Of a DNA stretch of 9,483 nucleotides, positions 1-7,542 are shown one piece after another. Source of the stretch: Burkholderiales bacterium (GTDB lineage Bacteria; Pseudomonadota; Gammaproteobacteria; Burkholderiales; Casimicrobiaceae); NCBI GenBank assembly GCA_025354075.1, contig JANXNO010000131.1, positions 1-9,483 of the forward strand. The letters are read 5' to 3'. Each line of letters opens with the position of its first letter. Position 1 is the first letter of the stretch. The position numbers and the translations under genes were made by a program. The notes under the pieces were generated by a model, which was given only the letters and a program-made list of their open reading frames with translations, had not been told where the DNA came from and did no database searches.

Positions 1-181
1 CCAGCGCGCGCTGCGTATCGGCCATCTGACCGCGCAATTGCACAATCTGCTTGCGCGCTTCTTCGTCGTCAAACATGCCCGCGTGGGCCGCAGGAAGCAA
101 CGCAGAGAACGCAAGCCCCAGCGTGACTGCGCGCAGGGCTCTCCACTTGACCGTCATCGCAATCGTACTGGCACCACGCAT
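1..181 (-). CDS. cpoB: CpoB (YbgF) Tol-Pal accessory protein, N-terminal part
   Basis: Partial gene; about 60 codons lie in the window and the rest runs off the left edge. I read it by hand from an ATG at 181: a basic N-region, a hydrophobic stretch and an AHA cleavage site near residue 34 form a Sec signal peptide. The mature protein would begin GMFDDEEARKQIVQLRGQ, the usual start of the CpoB/YbgF trimerising coiled coil; the TPR repeats expected downstream are not visible. Family knowledge: CpoB is a periplasmic protein that links PBP1B/LpoB activity with Tol-Pal during outer-membrane constriction. The start at 181 is preferred over an in-frame ATG at 157 because GGAGAG (188-193) sits 6 nt upstream, inside the last codons of pal. 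Only 3 bp separate it from the pal stop, so the two genes are surely co-transcribed. Confidence 0.9.
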   Translation of the reverse strand, partial: MRGASTIAMTVKWRALRAVTLGLAFSALLPAAHAGMFDDEEARKQIVQLRGQMADTQRAL

Positions 182-184
182 CAA

Positions 185-754
185 TTACTCTCCAGCGTAG
201 GCCAAGTCACAACGCCGGTTTTCAGCGTAGGCAGCCTCGGTACTGGCAGGATTTTTGGGCTTCTCTTCACCAAAACTCACGGTGTCAATCTGCGACTCGC
301 TCACGCCGAGCAGGGTCAACACGCGCTTCACGCTCTCGGAGCGCTTTTGGCCGAGTGCCAAGTTGTATTCGCGGCTGCCGCGCTCATCGGTGTTGCCTTC
401 AACCTTGATCCGCGCGTTGCGGTTTTGCTTCAAATAGGCCGCATGCGCTTCCAGCAGCGGCTTGTATTCATCGCGCACAGTGAAACTGTCATAGTCATAA
501 AAAATTTCGCGGCGTGACAGCGGGCTGCGTGGGTCACGAAGCGCATTGACGCCACTGGCGGGCGTAGGAATCGTGCTTCCCGCAGCGCCTGCGGTGGTAT
601 TCGCACCTGACGTACCGGCATTAGGTGCTACCGGCGTGGTGTCGCTGGTGCTGGTTCGGTTTTCAACCGGCGCTGCGGTTTCCGGCGTCGAGGAGCAGCC
701 CGCGAGTGCTGCAGCAGCACAGGCGGCAAGGACAAGTTTCAGCAGGGATTTCAT
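185..754 (-). CDS. pal: Pal, peptidoglycan-associated outer-membrane lipoprotein
   Basis: Complete, 189 aa, near the usual length of about 165-180 aa. Residues 1-20 are a lipoprotein signal peptide ending in the lipobox LAGC, with Cys20 as the lipidation site. A low-complexity Ala/Thr/Pro/Ser linker spans about 21-70. The OmpA-like peptidoglycan-binding domain covers about 82-188, with the IFYDYDSF start and the signature NTDERGSREYNLALGQKR (121-138), whose Asp and Arg residues bind meso-diaminopimelate in this family. Family knowledge: Pal anchors the outer membrane to the wall and binds TolB. AGGA lies about 8 nt before the ATG. The gap to tolB is 56 bp (755-810), where I see no clear promoter or terminator, and the gap to cpoB is 3 bp. 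The linker is somewhat longer than in E. coli Pal; otherwise the protein is ordinary. Confidence 0.97.
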   Translation of the reverse strand: MKSLLKLVLAACAAAALAGCSSTPETAAPVENRTSTSDTTPVAPNAGTSGANTTAGAAGSTIPTPASGVNALRDPRSPLSRREIFYDYDSFTVRDEYKPLLEAHAAYLKQNRNARIKVEGNTDERGSREYNLALGQKRSESVKRVLTLLGVSESQIDTVSFGEEKPKNPASTEAAYAENRRCDLAYAGE

Positions 755-810
755 GGGTATTCCTTTCGGTGACGGGACTTCGATGATCGATTCGATAATT
801 GCGTATCTGT

Positions 811-2085
811 CTACTTCGGTAGCGGACCCCAGGCCGGTTCGCGCACATCCGCATTGCTGGCACCGAGCCGCTGCTTGACGCGACCGTCAGCCGACACCGC
901 TGCAAGAATACCCTTCCCGTTATACACCGAGGCGTACACGATCAGCTTTCCGTTGGGCGCGAATGAGGGCGACTCGTCGACGGGCCCCTGGGTCAACACC
1001 TGTACCTGACGCGACGCAAAATCCTGCACCGCCAGCATGTAGCGCGAGCCTTCGCGCTTAACGAACACCATGCTCTTGCCATCAGCCGCCACGCGCGGAT
1101 TGGCGTTGTCGTTGCCCTCGAAGGTGACGCGTTCAGCATTGCCGCCGTCGCCCGAAATACGGTAAATTTGCGGCGAGCCGCCGCGATCACTCATGAAATA
1201 AATGCGGCCATCCGGCGCCCAGTTCGGCGCGGTGTCGATGGCACCGCTGTTGGTCAGTCGCGTGGCGTTAGAGCCATCGGCGCCGGCCACAAAAAGTTGC
1301 GTGCCACCCGCCTGTGACGATGCGAACACGATGCGGTCGCCGTTGGGCGACCAGGCGGGAGCCGATTGATTGCCCGACGCGCGCGTCAGCAGCGCGCGCT
1401 GGCCAGTGCTTACGTTTTGCACGTAGACGCTCGGCTTGCGGCCCTCAAACGACACATATGCCAGACGGCTGCCATCGGGCGACCAGGACGGCGAGATGAT
1501 GGGCTCTACCGAATTAACCACTGGAATCGCATTGAAGCCATCGCTGTCGGCCACAATTAGCTGGAAGCGGCCGGGCGACTTGGCGACATAGGCCAGGCGT
1601 GTGCTGAACACTCCTTTTTCGCCGGTGAGCCGTTCGTAAACTATGTCCGCAATGCGGTGCGCGGTGGCCCGCAAATCCTTGTCGGCAACGTTGAACACGA
1701 GGCCGGTTAACTGCTCCTGTTTCGGCACGTCAACCAGCCGGAAACTTACTGCAATCAGGCCATTGGCCGCAGGGGCAAGCGAGCCGATCACGGTGGCGTC
1801 TGCGCCACGTGTTTTGAGCTCCGAAAACGGAATGGCGCTAATGTCGCCGCTTTTGGGCAAGCCATTGCTATTGACAGTTTTGATCAAACCGCTGCGCGCT
1901 AGATCCGCTTCAATGACCGCTGACATTTGCTGTGCGGACGCGTCTGATCCCGCAAAACCTGCCACGGCCACCGGAATTTGTTGCGCCCCTACGCCAACGA
2001 TATCAATGGTCAACTGCGCCCGAGCGGCCACCGAGACGAGCAGCATGCCGAGCAGCGCAAGGCTGCGAAAAGAAAATGAGTTCAT
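811..2085 (-). CDS. tolB: TolB, periplasmic beta-propeller of the Tol-Pal system
   Basis: Complete, 424 aa, against roughly 430 for the family. A Sec signal peptide ends at ARA, near residue 23. The mature N-terminus QLTIDIVG matches the TolB-box segment that contacts TolA in characterised homologues. The N-terminal alpha/beta domain covers about 24-160. A propeller follows, with recurring blade motifs WSPDG (201), WSPNG (245), WAPDG (289), AADG (333) and FAPNG (376), and it ends in AWGPLPK. TolB binds Pal and is released through TolA in a proton-motive-force-dependent cycle. No Shine-Dalgarno is visible before the ATG. Instead the ATG shares an ATGA with the stop of rlpA (2082-2085), which suggests reinitiation by ribosomes finishing rlpA. 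The usual upstream partners tolQ, tolR and tolA are absent here, which is the odd point of this gene. Confidence 0.97.
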   Translation of the reverse strand: MNSFSFRSLALLGMLLVSVAARAQLTIDIVGVGAQQIPVAVAGFAGSDASAQQMSAVIEADLARSGLIKTVNSNGLPKSGDISAIPFSELKTRGADATVIGSLAPAANGLIAVSFRLVDVPKQEQLTGLVFNVADKDLRATAHRIADIVYERLTGEKGVFSTRLAYVAKSPGRFQLIVADSDGFNAIPVVNSVEPIISPSWSPDGSRLAYVSFEGRKPSVYVQNVSTGQRALLTRASGNQSAPAWSPNGDRIVFASSQAGGTQLFVAGADGSNATRLTNSGAIDTAPNWAPDGRIYFMSDRGGSPQIYRISGDGGNAERVTFEGNDNANPRVAADGKSMVFVKREGSRYMLAVQDFASRQVQVLTQGPVDESPSFAPNGKLIVYASVYNGKGILAAVSADGRVKQRLGASNADVREPAWGPLPK

Positions 2086-2996
2086 CGGTCTGGGCTTGAT
2101 GTGATCGATAGTGTGATTGATAGCACGGACTGCGCGCGGTCGCGAGCTTCGGTGGCTGATTCGAGCGTAGGATAAGGCCCCAGCCGCACGCGGTACAACG
2201 AATTGATCTGCTGAACGCGCGGCAAGATACTTAATTCAGTCCCCATATGCTGTTGGAACGCCTGAGCGTTCGCAAAGTTTCCGAAAGCGCCCAATTGAAC
2301 GAAATACTCTCGTTGCGAGTTTGGCTGCAACGGGGGTTGCTCCTGCGGCGTGACCGGCACCACCGCTGGAATCGGGATCGGTAGCGTGGAAGCAAGTGCA
2401 GACACAGTGGACGCAGAAAACGGAGGCTGCAACAGCTCGAGCTCCACCTCGCCACTGCCGCCCTGCGCGATGCCCAGCCGGTGCGCAGCGGCATAAGACA
2501 GATCCACGATGCGTCCCGCGTGGAACGGGCCGCGATCATTGATGCGCACGATCACGGTCTTGCCGGAACGGGTGTGGGTCACGCGGGCGAAGCAGGGCAA
2601 TGGCGCGGTGGGATGAGCGGCGGTCATGGCAAACATGTCGTATACCTCGCCAATGGCAGTTTTTTGCCCATGAAATTTACGGCCGTACCACGAAGCAATG
2701 CCACGCTGGCGCAGCGTGGTCAGCGAGGTTAACGGTTTGTAATCGACGCCAAACACGTTGTACGGACGGTTGGCAAAGCGGTGTAGCGGCTCGTCGCGCG
2801 GCTGCGCATCCGGGATTTGATCGAGGTCGCCCGGGATTGAGGCGGCAGGACCGTCATCTTTGTAATAGGCGCCGGGACGTGCGTTGGCTGAGGACGGAGA
2901 CTTCGACGCGGGCTTGCTGGCGCAACCGACTAACAGCGCAGCGACGCTGACCAGAGCCGTGGCCGCCACTGCCCTGGAATGGCGCAATCGCGTCAC
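2082..2996 (-). CDS. rlpA: RlpA, DPBB/SPOR-domain septal lytic transglycosylase lipoprotein
   Basis: Complete, 304 aa. The lipoprotein signal has lipobox LVGC with Cys25. A poorly conserved region (about 26-96) precedes the double-psi beta-barrel domain (about 98-190), which shows GIASWYGRKFHG, TAIGEVYDMFAMTAAH and VRINDRGPFHAGRIVDLSYAAA. Glu117, Asp120, His128 and Asp154 fall where the active or conserved residues of RlpA lie. A Pro-rich linker (about 205-228) leads to a C-terminal SPOR domain (about 230-294, starting YFVQLGAFGN). Family knowledge: in Pseudomonas aeruginosa RlpA cleaves glycan strands stripped of stem peptides, and SPOR domains bring proteins to such denuded septal glycan. 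The start is GTG at 2994-2996, overlapping the rodA stop as GTGA, with GGTGA just upstream as a weak ribosome site. The gene also overlaps tolB by 4 bp. It is intact, with both domains present. Confidence 0.95.
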   Translation of the reverse strand: MTRLRHSRAVAATALVSVAALLVGCASKPASKSPSSANARPGAYYKDDGPAASIPGDLDQIPDAQPRDEPLHRFANRPYNVFGVDYKPLTSLTTLRQRGIASWYGRKFHGQKTAIGEVYDMFAMTAAHPTAPLPCFARVTHTRSGKTVIVRINDRGPFHAGRIVDLSYAAAHRLGIAQGGSGEVELELLQPPFSASTVSALASTLPIPIPAVVPVTPQEQPPLQPNSQREYFVQLGAFGNFANAQAFQQHMGTELSILPRVQQINSLYRVRLGPYPTLESATEARDRAQSVLSITLSITSSPDR

Positions 2997-4099
2997 GAAT
3001 TCACCAATTTCCGGTGAGTGGTTACGCTCATCAGGATGCCCACTGCGATGAACAGCGTCATCAGCGCGGTGCCGCCAAAGCTCATGAACGGTAGCGGCAC
3101 GCCAACCACTGGGAGGATGCCAGTCACCATGCCCATATTGACGAAGGCATACGTGAAAAACATCAGCGACATGGACCCCGCCATCAACCTGCCGAACAGC
3201 GTTGACGCGTTGGCAGCGATGACAAAACAGCGGCCAATAAACAGCAGGTACAGCACCACCAGCACCACGCCACCTAGCAAACCGAATTCTTCGCCGTATA
3301 CCGCAAAGATGAAGTCGGTGTGCTTCTCGGGAAGGAATTCAAGATGGGTTTGCGTGCCGTTCAGCCAGCCTTTGCCGAGTAGTCCGCCAGAACCGATAGC
3401 GATGGCCGCTTGTGTGGTGTGCCAGCCCGCATCCTGGCCATCGGCCTCGGGATTCAGGAAGGTCATAACCCGCTCTTTCTGGTAGTCATGAATACCCACC
3501 TCAAAGTGCCACATCGCGGTGACCAGACACGCGCCGATCACGGCCGCGCCAACAATCACGCGCCAGTCAAGCCCGGCCAGGTAAAGAACGTAAAAACCGC
3601 AGGCACCAATCAGCAGCGCAGTGCCCAAATCGGGCTGGCGCACGACCAGGCCGAACGGGATGACCACGAGAATGGCAGCCACCGCAAAGTTGCGCCAATT
3701 CATCGCGCCCTCATGCCGCTCGAAGTACCAGGCAAGTATCAGTGGCAACGCAATCTTCATGATTTCGGAAGGCTGGATATTGCCGAAGCCGGGAATTTTC
3801 AACCAGCGGCGCGCGCCTTTGACAATTTCGCCGCCGAGCGCGACGCCGATCAGCAGCACGATACCGATCACATACAATGGCACCGCAAAACGGGCAATGA
3901 ATTGCGGCGACAGATTGGCGATAAAGATCATGATCGCCACGGCCACGATGACCTTTTGCGACTGCGAGGTGACGCGGCCCAACGTTTCGTTGGTGGCGCT
4001 GTACAGCACCAGTAAACCGAGCGCTGCGATGGTCGTCACCATCGCAAACAGGAACGGATCAAGGTGATCGGTGAGCTTCGCCCACACCTGCTGAATCAT
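2993..4099 (-). CDS. rodA: RodA, SEDS-family peptidoglycan glycosyltransferase
   Basis: Complete, 368 aa, close to the 370 aa of E. coli RodA. It is a polytopic membrane protein, with about ten hydrophobic segments expected. SEDS signatures are present: KGARRWLKIPGFGNIQPSE (94-112), the RQPDLGTALL segment (154-163), the loop LNPEADGQDAGWHTTQA, and LPEKHTDFIFAVYGEE (256-271). Asp262 in the last segment coincides in number with the essential Asp of E. coli RodA. The C-terminal GILPVVGVPLPFMSFGGTA is the conserved FtsW/RodA ending. RodA polymerises lipid II into glycan strands in the elongasome, paired with PBP2. Its ATG overlaps the mrdA stop as ATGA (4096-4099), which fits stoichiometric production of the RodA-PBP2 pair. 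Direct adjacency to mrdA and mreBCD identifies it as RodA rather than FtsW. Confidence 0.97.
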   Translation of the reverse strand: MIQQVWAKLTDHLDPFLFAMVTTIAALGLLVLYSATNETLGRVTSQSQKVIVAVAIMIFIANLSPQFIARFAVPLYVIGIVLLIGVALGGEIVKGARRWLKIPGFGNIQPSEIMKIALPLILAWYFERHEGAMNWRNFAVAAILVVIPFGLVVRQPDLGTALLIGACGFYVLYLAGLDWRVIVGAAVIGACLVTAMWHFEVGIHDYQKERVMTFLNPEADGQDAGWHTTQAAIAIGSGGLLGKGWLNGTQTHLEFLPEKHTDFIFAVYGEEFGLLGGVVLVVLYLLFIGRCFVIAANASTLFGRLMAGSMSLMFFTYAFVNMGMVTGILPVVGVPLPFMSFGGTALMTLFIAVGILMSVTTHRKLVNS

Positions 4100-6021
4100 C
4101 GTGCGCGCCTGACTTCTGCGGCAACGCTGGCCGCTGCAATTGCTTCGCTACCCACGATGGGCTTTTTGATGGCTGCATCAAGAAGCGTCGAATCAAAATA
4201 AGCGTCCATCACTTTTTTTGCAATTGGCGCGGCGGCTTCTGCGCCAAAACCGCCATTTTCTACAAAGGCAACCAGCGCAATGGTGGGCTTGTCGAGCGGC
4301 GCAAGCGCGATGTACCAGGCGTGATCGCGCAACCGCTCGGCCACTTGCGACGCGACATAGTCACCGCCGCGCAGACCAAACACCTGCGCGGTTCCGGTCT
4401 TGCCGCCGCTCGCGTATTTCGCCTTCAGAAAGGCTGTGCGACCCGTGCCCCCCGTCACCACGCCGGCCATACCCTTGAGAACAGCATCAATGTGCGCGGA
4501 TTTCAGCGGTACGGTGTAGGCCGGGGACGGCTGTGTCAGGCGATATTCGCTGGTGCGCGCATCCTGAACGCTTTTCACCAGGTGCGGTTTGAACGCGACA
4601 CCGCGATTAGCCAGCACCGACGTGGCGTAGGCCATTTGCAGTGGCGTGAATGTGTTGAAACCCTGGCCGATACCGAGCGACACCTGGTCGCCCACATGCA
4701 GCTTCGGATCTTTCGGTCGATACTTGGCCTTCCACGCGCGATCCGGCAGAATTCCGGTGAGCTCGCCATCAATATCGATGCCAGTCTTTTGGCCGAAGCC
4801 GAATTGGCGCATGAAGGTTGCCCATTCGTCGATGTCGGTTTCTGCGGCCACCTGGTAGTAATAGGTGTCGCAGGACACGATGATCGATTTCACCAGGTCA
4901 ACAGCACCGTGGCCGCCCGCCTTGTCATCACGCCAGTAACCACCACCAAGGCGGAAAAACCCCGGGTCACTGATGGTCTGCTGGGCGGTTCTGACGCCAA
5001 GTTCCTGCGCCATCAATGCCATGAATGGCTTGTAGGTAGACCCAGGAGGATAAGCGCCACGCAGCGGACGATTGAGCAGCGGCTTGTCGATGGAGGTGTT
5101 CAGCAAATCCCAGTTTTGCGGATCAATGCCGTCAACAAAAAGATTTGGGTCGTAGCCCGGTTTACTGACGAAGGCGAGCACGTCGCCGGTGGTTGGGTCG
5201 ATAGCAACCAGTGCGCCGCGCTTGGTGCCAAAGGCTTCTTCGGCAATTTTTTGCAGGCGTATATCCAGCGAGAGCTGAAGGTTGTTGCCCGTAACAGACG
5301 GCTTGCGCGATAGTGTTCGTATGACGCGCCGGGACGCGTCAACCTCAACCTCGGTGGCACCCGCGGTACCGTGCAATTCCCGTTCATATGAGAGCTCGAT
5401 GCCTACTTTGCCGATGTAGTCGGAGCCCTTGTAATTGGCGGTCAGCCCTTGCGTTTCAATGCGCTCTTTTTCACCCTGACTGATGCGCCCAATGTAGCCA
5501 ACGACATGGCTTGCCACCTCGCCAAACGGATACTGGCGGAACAGCCGCGCCTTGATTTCCACCCCAGGCAGCCGATATCGATTGGCCGCCACGCGAGCGA
5601 CTTCTTCGTCAGTCAGGCGCGACTTCAGTGGCAGGCTGTCGTTGGTGCGGAATTCTTCCAGCAGGCGCTTGAATCGACGGCGATCGCGCGATGAAATCTC
5701 AACGATCTTCGCGACTTCGTCAATGGCGGCATCAAGGTCGGGGATTTTTTGTGGATTGAGCTCCAGCGTGTACGCCGAATAATTCGATGCCAGCACTACG
5801 CCGTTGCGATCAGTGATGATGCCGCGATTCGGCGCTTCGGGTTGAATGTCGATGCGATTGGCTTCGGCGAGCGTCGCGAAATGCTTGTGCTGCACGACTT
5901 GCAGATAGACAAATCGACCCAGCAGCGTGACAAAACAAAGCACCACTACAACGGCTGCGAGCGACAGACGGCGCTGATACCAGAACAGCTCCTGGTCGTA
6001 GTTTCTGAGTTCAGCGCCCAT
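4096..6021 (-). CDS. mrdA: PBP2, elongation-specific D,D-transpeptidase
   Basis: Complete, 641 aa, near the usual 630 or so. A short cytoplasmic tail is followed by one transmembrane segment (about 21-43). The pedestal domain begins near PNRGIITDRNGVVLASN (64-80). The transpeptidase domain carries all three penicillin-binding motifs in order: STYK with nucleophile Ser328, SCD (383-385) in the SxN position, and KTGT (541-544). The protein is therefore expected to be active and beta-lactam-binding. PBP2 cross-links the glycan made by RodA during cylindrical growth. The C-terminal tail from about 610 is Ala-rich and probably not part of the catalytic fold. The ATG lies 12 bp after the mreD stop with no clear Shine-Dalgarno, so translation is probably coupled to mreD. 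The gene overlaps rodA by 4 bp. Confidence 0.97.
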   Translation of the reverse strand: MGAELRNYDQELFWYQRRLSLAAVVVVLCFVTLLGRFVYLQVVQHKHFATLAEANRIDIQPEAPNRGIITDRNGVVLASNYSAYTLELNPQKIPDLDAAIDEVAKIVEISSRDRRRFKRLLEEFRTNDSLPLKSRLTDEEVARVAANRYRLPGVEIKARLFRQYPFGEVASHVVGYIGRISQGEKERIETQGLTANYKGSDYIGKVGIELSYERELHGTAGATEVEVDASRRVIRTLSRKPSVTGNNLQLSLDIRLQKIAEEAFGTKRGALVAIDPTTGDVLAFVSKPGYDPNLFVDGIDPQNWDLLNTSIDKPLLNRPLRGAYPPGSTYKPFMALMAQELGVRTAQQTISDPGFFRLGGGYWRDDKAGGHGAVDLVKSIIVSCDTYYYQVAAETDIDEWATFMRQFGFGQKTGIDIDGELTGILPDRAWKAKYRPKDPKLHVGDQVSLGIGQGFNTFTPLQMAYATSVLANRGVAFKPHLVKSVQDARTSEYRLTQPSPAYTVPLKSAHIDAVLKGMAGVVTGGTGRTAFLKAKYASGGKTGTAQVFGLRGGDYVASQVAERLRDHAWYIALAPLDKPTIALVAFVENGGFGAEAAAPIAKKVMDAYFDSTLLDAAIKKPIVGSEAIAAASVAAEVRRAR

Positions 6022-6033
6022 GGTGATTCTGGA

Positions 6034-6570
6034 TTAATCGAGTAGTGAACGAACGCGTTGCGGCCATTGCAGCAGCGCGGAAACAACCGGCCAGATCAGG
6101 GCACTACTCACGCTACTCAAAATCATGGCGGCTGTTGGCACTGTCGCGCCGCTCATCAATCGCAGTATCAGCACCACCAGCTGCGCAACGATCAGCAAAC
6201 CCAGCACGTGCAACGCTTGCTGCCATAGCGGAAAACGCAGCACTCGACGGTGAAAGAAACTCGCAGCAAAACCAAGAATCGCGTAGGCCAACGCATGCTG
6301 GCCGAAGAGATTGGCCTCCACCACGTCAGTAAGCAGGCCGCATGCCCACGCGACGCCAATACCGATCCAGCGCGGTTGATGAATCGCCCAGTAAAGCAGC
6401 ACCAGTGCAAAAAAATCAGGCCGTATGGCGAGTGCAAAGCCCGACAAAGGCAGCAGGTTGATGGTGAATGCCAGTGTCAACGTGATCGCCACAAACCACG
6501 GCTTCGGGGCGAGCAGGATGTCTTCCGGTCGGGCAATTTTGAACAACGGAGAGTCGGGTAAGTGAAACAT
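6034..6570 (-). CDS. mreD: MreD, rod-shape-determining inner-membrane protein
   Basis: Complete, 178 aa, slightly longer than the roughly 160-170 aa typical of the family. It is very hydrophobic, with five or six likely transmembrane segments (about 26-48, 52-65, 68-84, 92-107, 119-137 and 146-168). The segment RPDFFALVLLYWAIHQPRWIG (50-70), then GLLTDVVEANLFGQHAL, is the recognisable MreD core. A hydrophilic N-terminal stretch of about 25 residues precedes the first membrane segment. MreD works with MreC to activate the RodA-PBP2 synthase in rod-shaped bacteria. AGAAGG lies 5 nt before the ATG, within the last codons of mreC, whose stop is 2 bp upstream. This is a good ribosome site and implies co-translation with mreC. 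Confidence 0.95.
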   Translation of the reverse strand: MFHLPDSPLFKIARPEDILLAPKPWFVAITLTLAFTINLLPLSGFALAIRPDFFALVLLYWAIHQPRWIGIGVAWACGLLTDVVEANLFGQHALAYAILGFAASFFHRRVLRFPLWQQALHVLGLLIVAQLVVLILRLMSGATVPTAAMILSSVSSALIWPVVSALLQWPQRVRSLLD

Positions 6571-6572
6571 GC

Positions 6573-7490
6573 TTACCTTCTCTTTTTGCTCGTGCCGTCA
6601 GCAGCAACTACGTCTGCTGCGGGTTTAGGGGCGAGCGCGACGGGTTTGTCGAGCACCAGCACCGCATCAGAGCCCGAGACACTGGCGGTCGGTGCGCATT
6701 CGATCACCGCGAACGCGCTTTCAGCGTTGCGATGAACGCTGCTCACCCGGGCAACCCTGATGTTGCTCGGATAGAGCCCGTCAATACTGGAGGTCAGGAG
6801 CACGTCACCGTCCTTCACGTCGGCGTTGCTCGCCACATACCGCAGCTCGGGTAGTTTGCCCGGGCCGCGTCCATAGAGCAGCGCCCGCATGGCAGTGCGC
6901 TCAATTTTCACCGGCACCGCGAAGTCCTTTTCGGTCACCAACGTCACCTCAGCGAAAAGCGGATGCACGCGTGTTAGCTGTCCGAGCAAACCCAGCTCAT
7001 CAACCACTGCTGAGCCTGGCTCAAACGGCTGCCCGGCACTGCGATCAACAAAGGCCTTTTGCGAGAACGGATCGCGGCCCAAATACACCACGCGGGCTGC
7101 TTGTGCGCGCACGGGTGGAGTTTGTGAGATTTGTAGCAATTTCGATAACTTGTCGGCTTCCTGCTTTGACGCAATTTGCGCCTGCTGTGCCTGCGACGCT
7201 TGCAGCAACTCTGTTTTGAGACGTGTGTTTTCGTCGCGAAGTTCGCTGCGTGTGTCAAAAAACTCGCCGATGCTTTTGGCCATTTGTGCTGGAACCAGGG
7301 CCGCTTGCTGCACCGGATACACCACTGTGGCAATCGCCATGCGCACCGTTTCAAGTGTCTTGAAGCGCGCATCGATGAACATCAGTGCCAGCGAGATCAC
7401 GCCAAAAAAAGTCAGGCGCGCAATCGGGCTCGGTCCACGGTTAAAAAAGCGGGGCGGTTCCGAGGGCAGCGAAGTTACTCTACCGTGCAT
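6573..7490 (-). CDS. mreC: MreC, elongasome scaffold protein
   Basis: Complete, 305 aa from the ATG at 7490. A cytoplasmic N-terminus carries the PPRFFNRGPSP-type motif seen in betaproteobacterial MreC (about 12-22). One transmembrane helix follows (about 24-40), then a periplasmic coiled coil (about 68-118, rich in Glu, Gln, Lys and Ala) and the beta-barrel MreC domain (about 128-282, with YLGRDPFSQ, VVDELGLLGQLTRVHP and SSIDGLYPSNIRVARV). The tail is Ala/Pro/Lys-rich. MreC binds PBP2 and allosterically activates RodA-PBP2. The frame stays open upstream to a TTG at 7535, which would give 320 aa, but the extra residues look unlike MreC and cross a T7 tract, so the ATG is preferred. Neither start has a convincing Shine-Dalgarno, so the start is the uncertain part of this call. 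Confidence 0.93.
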   Translation of the reverse strand: MHGRVTSLPSEPPRFFNRGPSPIARLTFFGVISLALMFIDARFKTLETVRMAIATVVYPVQQAALVPAQMAKSIGEFFDTRSELRDENTRLKTELLQASQAQQAQIASKQEADKLSKLLQISQTPPVRAQAARVVYLGRDPFSQKAFVDRSAGQPFEPGSAVVDELGLLGQLTRVHPLFAEVTLVTEKDFAVPVKIERTAMRALLYGRGPGKLPELRYVASNADVKDGDVLLTSSIDGLYPSNIRVARVSSVHRNAESAFAVIECAPTASVSGSDAVLVLDKPVALAPKPAADVVAADGTSKKRR

Positions 7491-7542
7491 AGACGTCGAA
7501 GCAGTGCATAGAAAAAAACGCACATCGGCAACCAACGCGCAT
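7480..7542 (-). other. Possible 20-codon leader ORF overlapping the mreC start
   Basis: An ATG at 7542 opens a 20-codon frame that ends in TAG at 7480-7482, 11 nt inside mreC and in a different frame from it. A second ATG at 7509 lies in the same frame. The 9-bp word TCTATGCAC occurs twice, 19 nt apart: once around this second ATG and once around the mreC ATG. No Shine-Dalgarno is seen before either leader ATG. Termination here could let ribosomes reinitiate at the mreC ATG 8-10 nt away, which would explain the missing mreC ribosome site. This is inference; chance is a fair alternative for so short a frame. Confidence 0.2.
7512..7540 (-). terminator. Weak hairpin plus T7 tract between mreB and mreC (possible attenuator)
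   Basis: On the minus strand GCGCGTT (7540-7534) can pair with GATGTGC (7526-7520), using three G-T wobbles and a 7-nt loop. One G and then seven T (7518-7512) follow. The layout resembles a rho-independent terminator, but the stem is weak. It could give partial termination after mreB, so that MreB is made in excess of MreC and MreD, as reported for mre operons elsewhere. The remaining intergenic bases (7541-7582) hold nothing I recognise. Confidence 0.25.

Noticed and set aside
755..810. Short palindromic words around ATCGAATCGAT in the tolB-pal gap
   Set aside because: The arms are 5 bp, no T tract follows, and such GATC/TCGA-rich words arise easily by chance; not enough for an operator or terminator call.
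3410..4015. 201-codon open frame on the plus strand opposite rodA
   Set aside because: Antisense shadow of a membrane-protein gene. The hydrophilic His/Arg/Asp-rich product is the typical mirror of hydrophobic codons.
4321..5313. 330-codon open frame on the plus strand opposite mrdA
   Set aside because: Lies wholly antisense to PBP2, whose frame is certain. The translation is rich in His, Arg and Gln and shows no recognisable domain, as expected from a mirrored high-GC reading frame.
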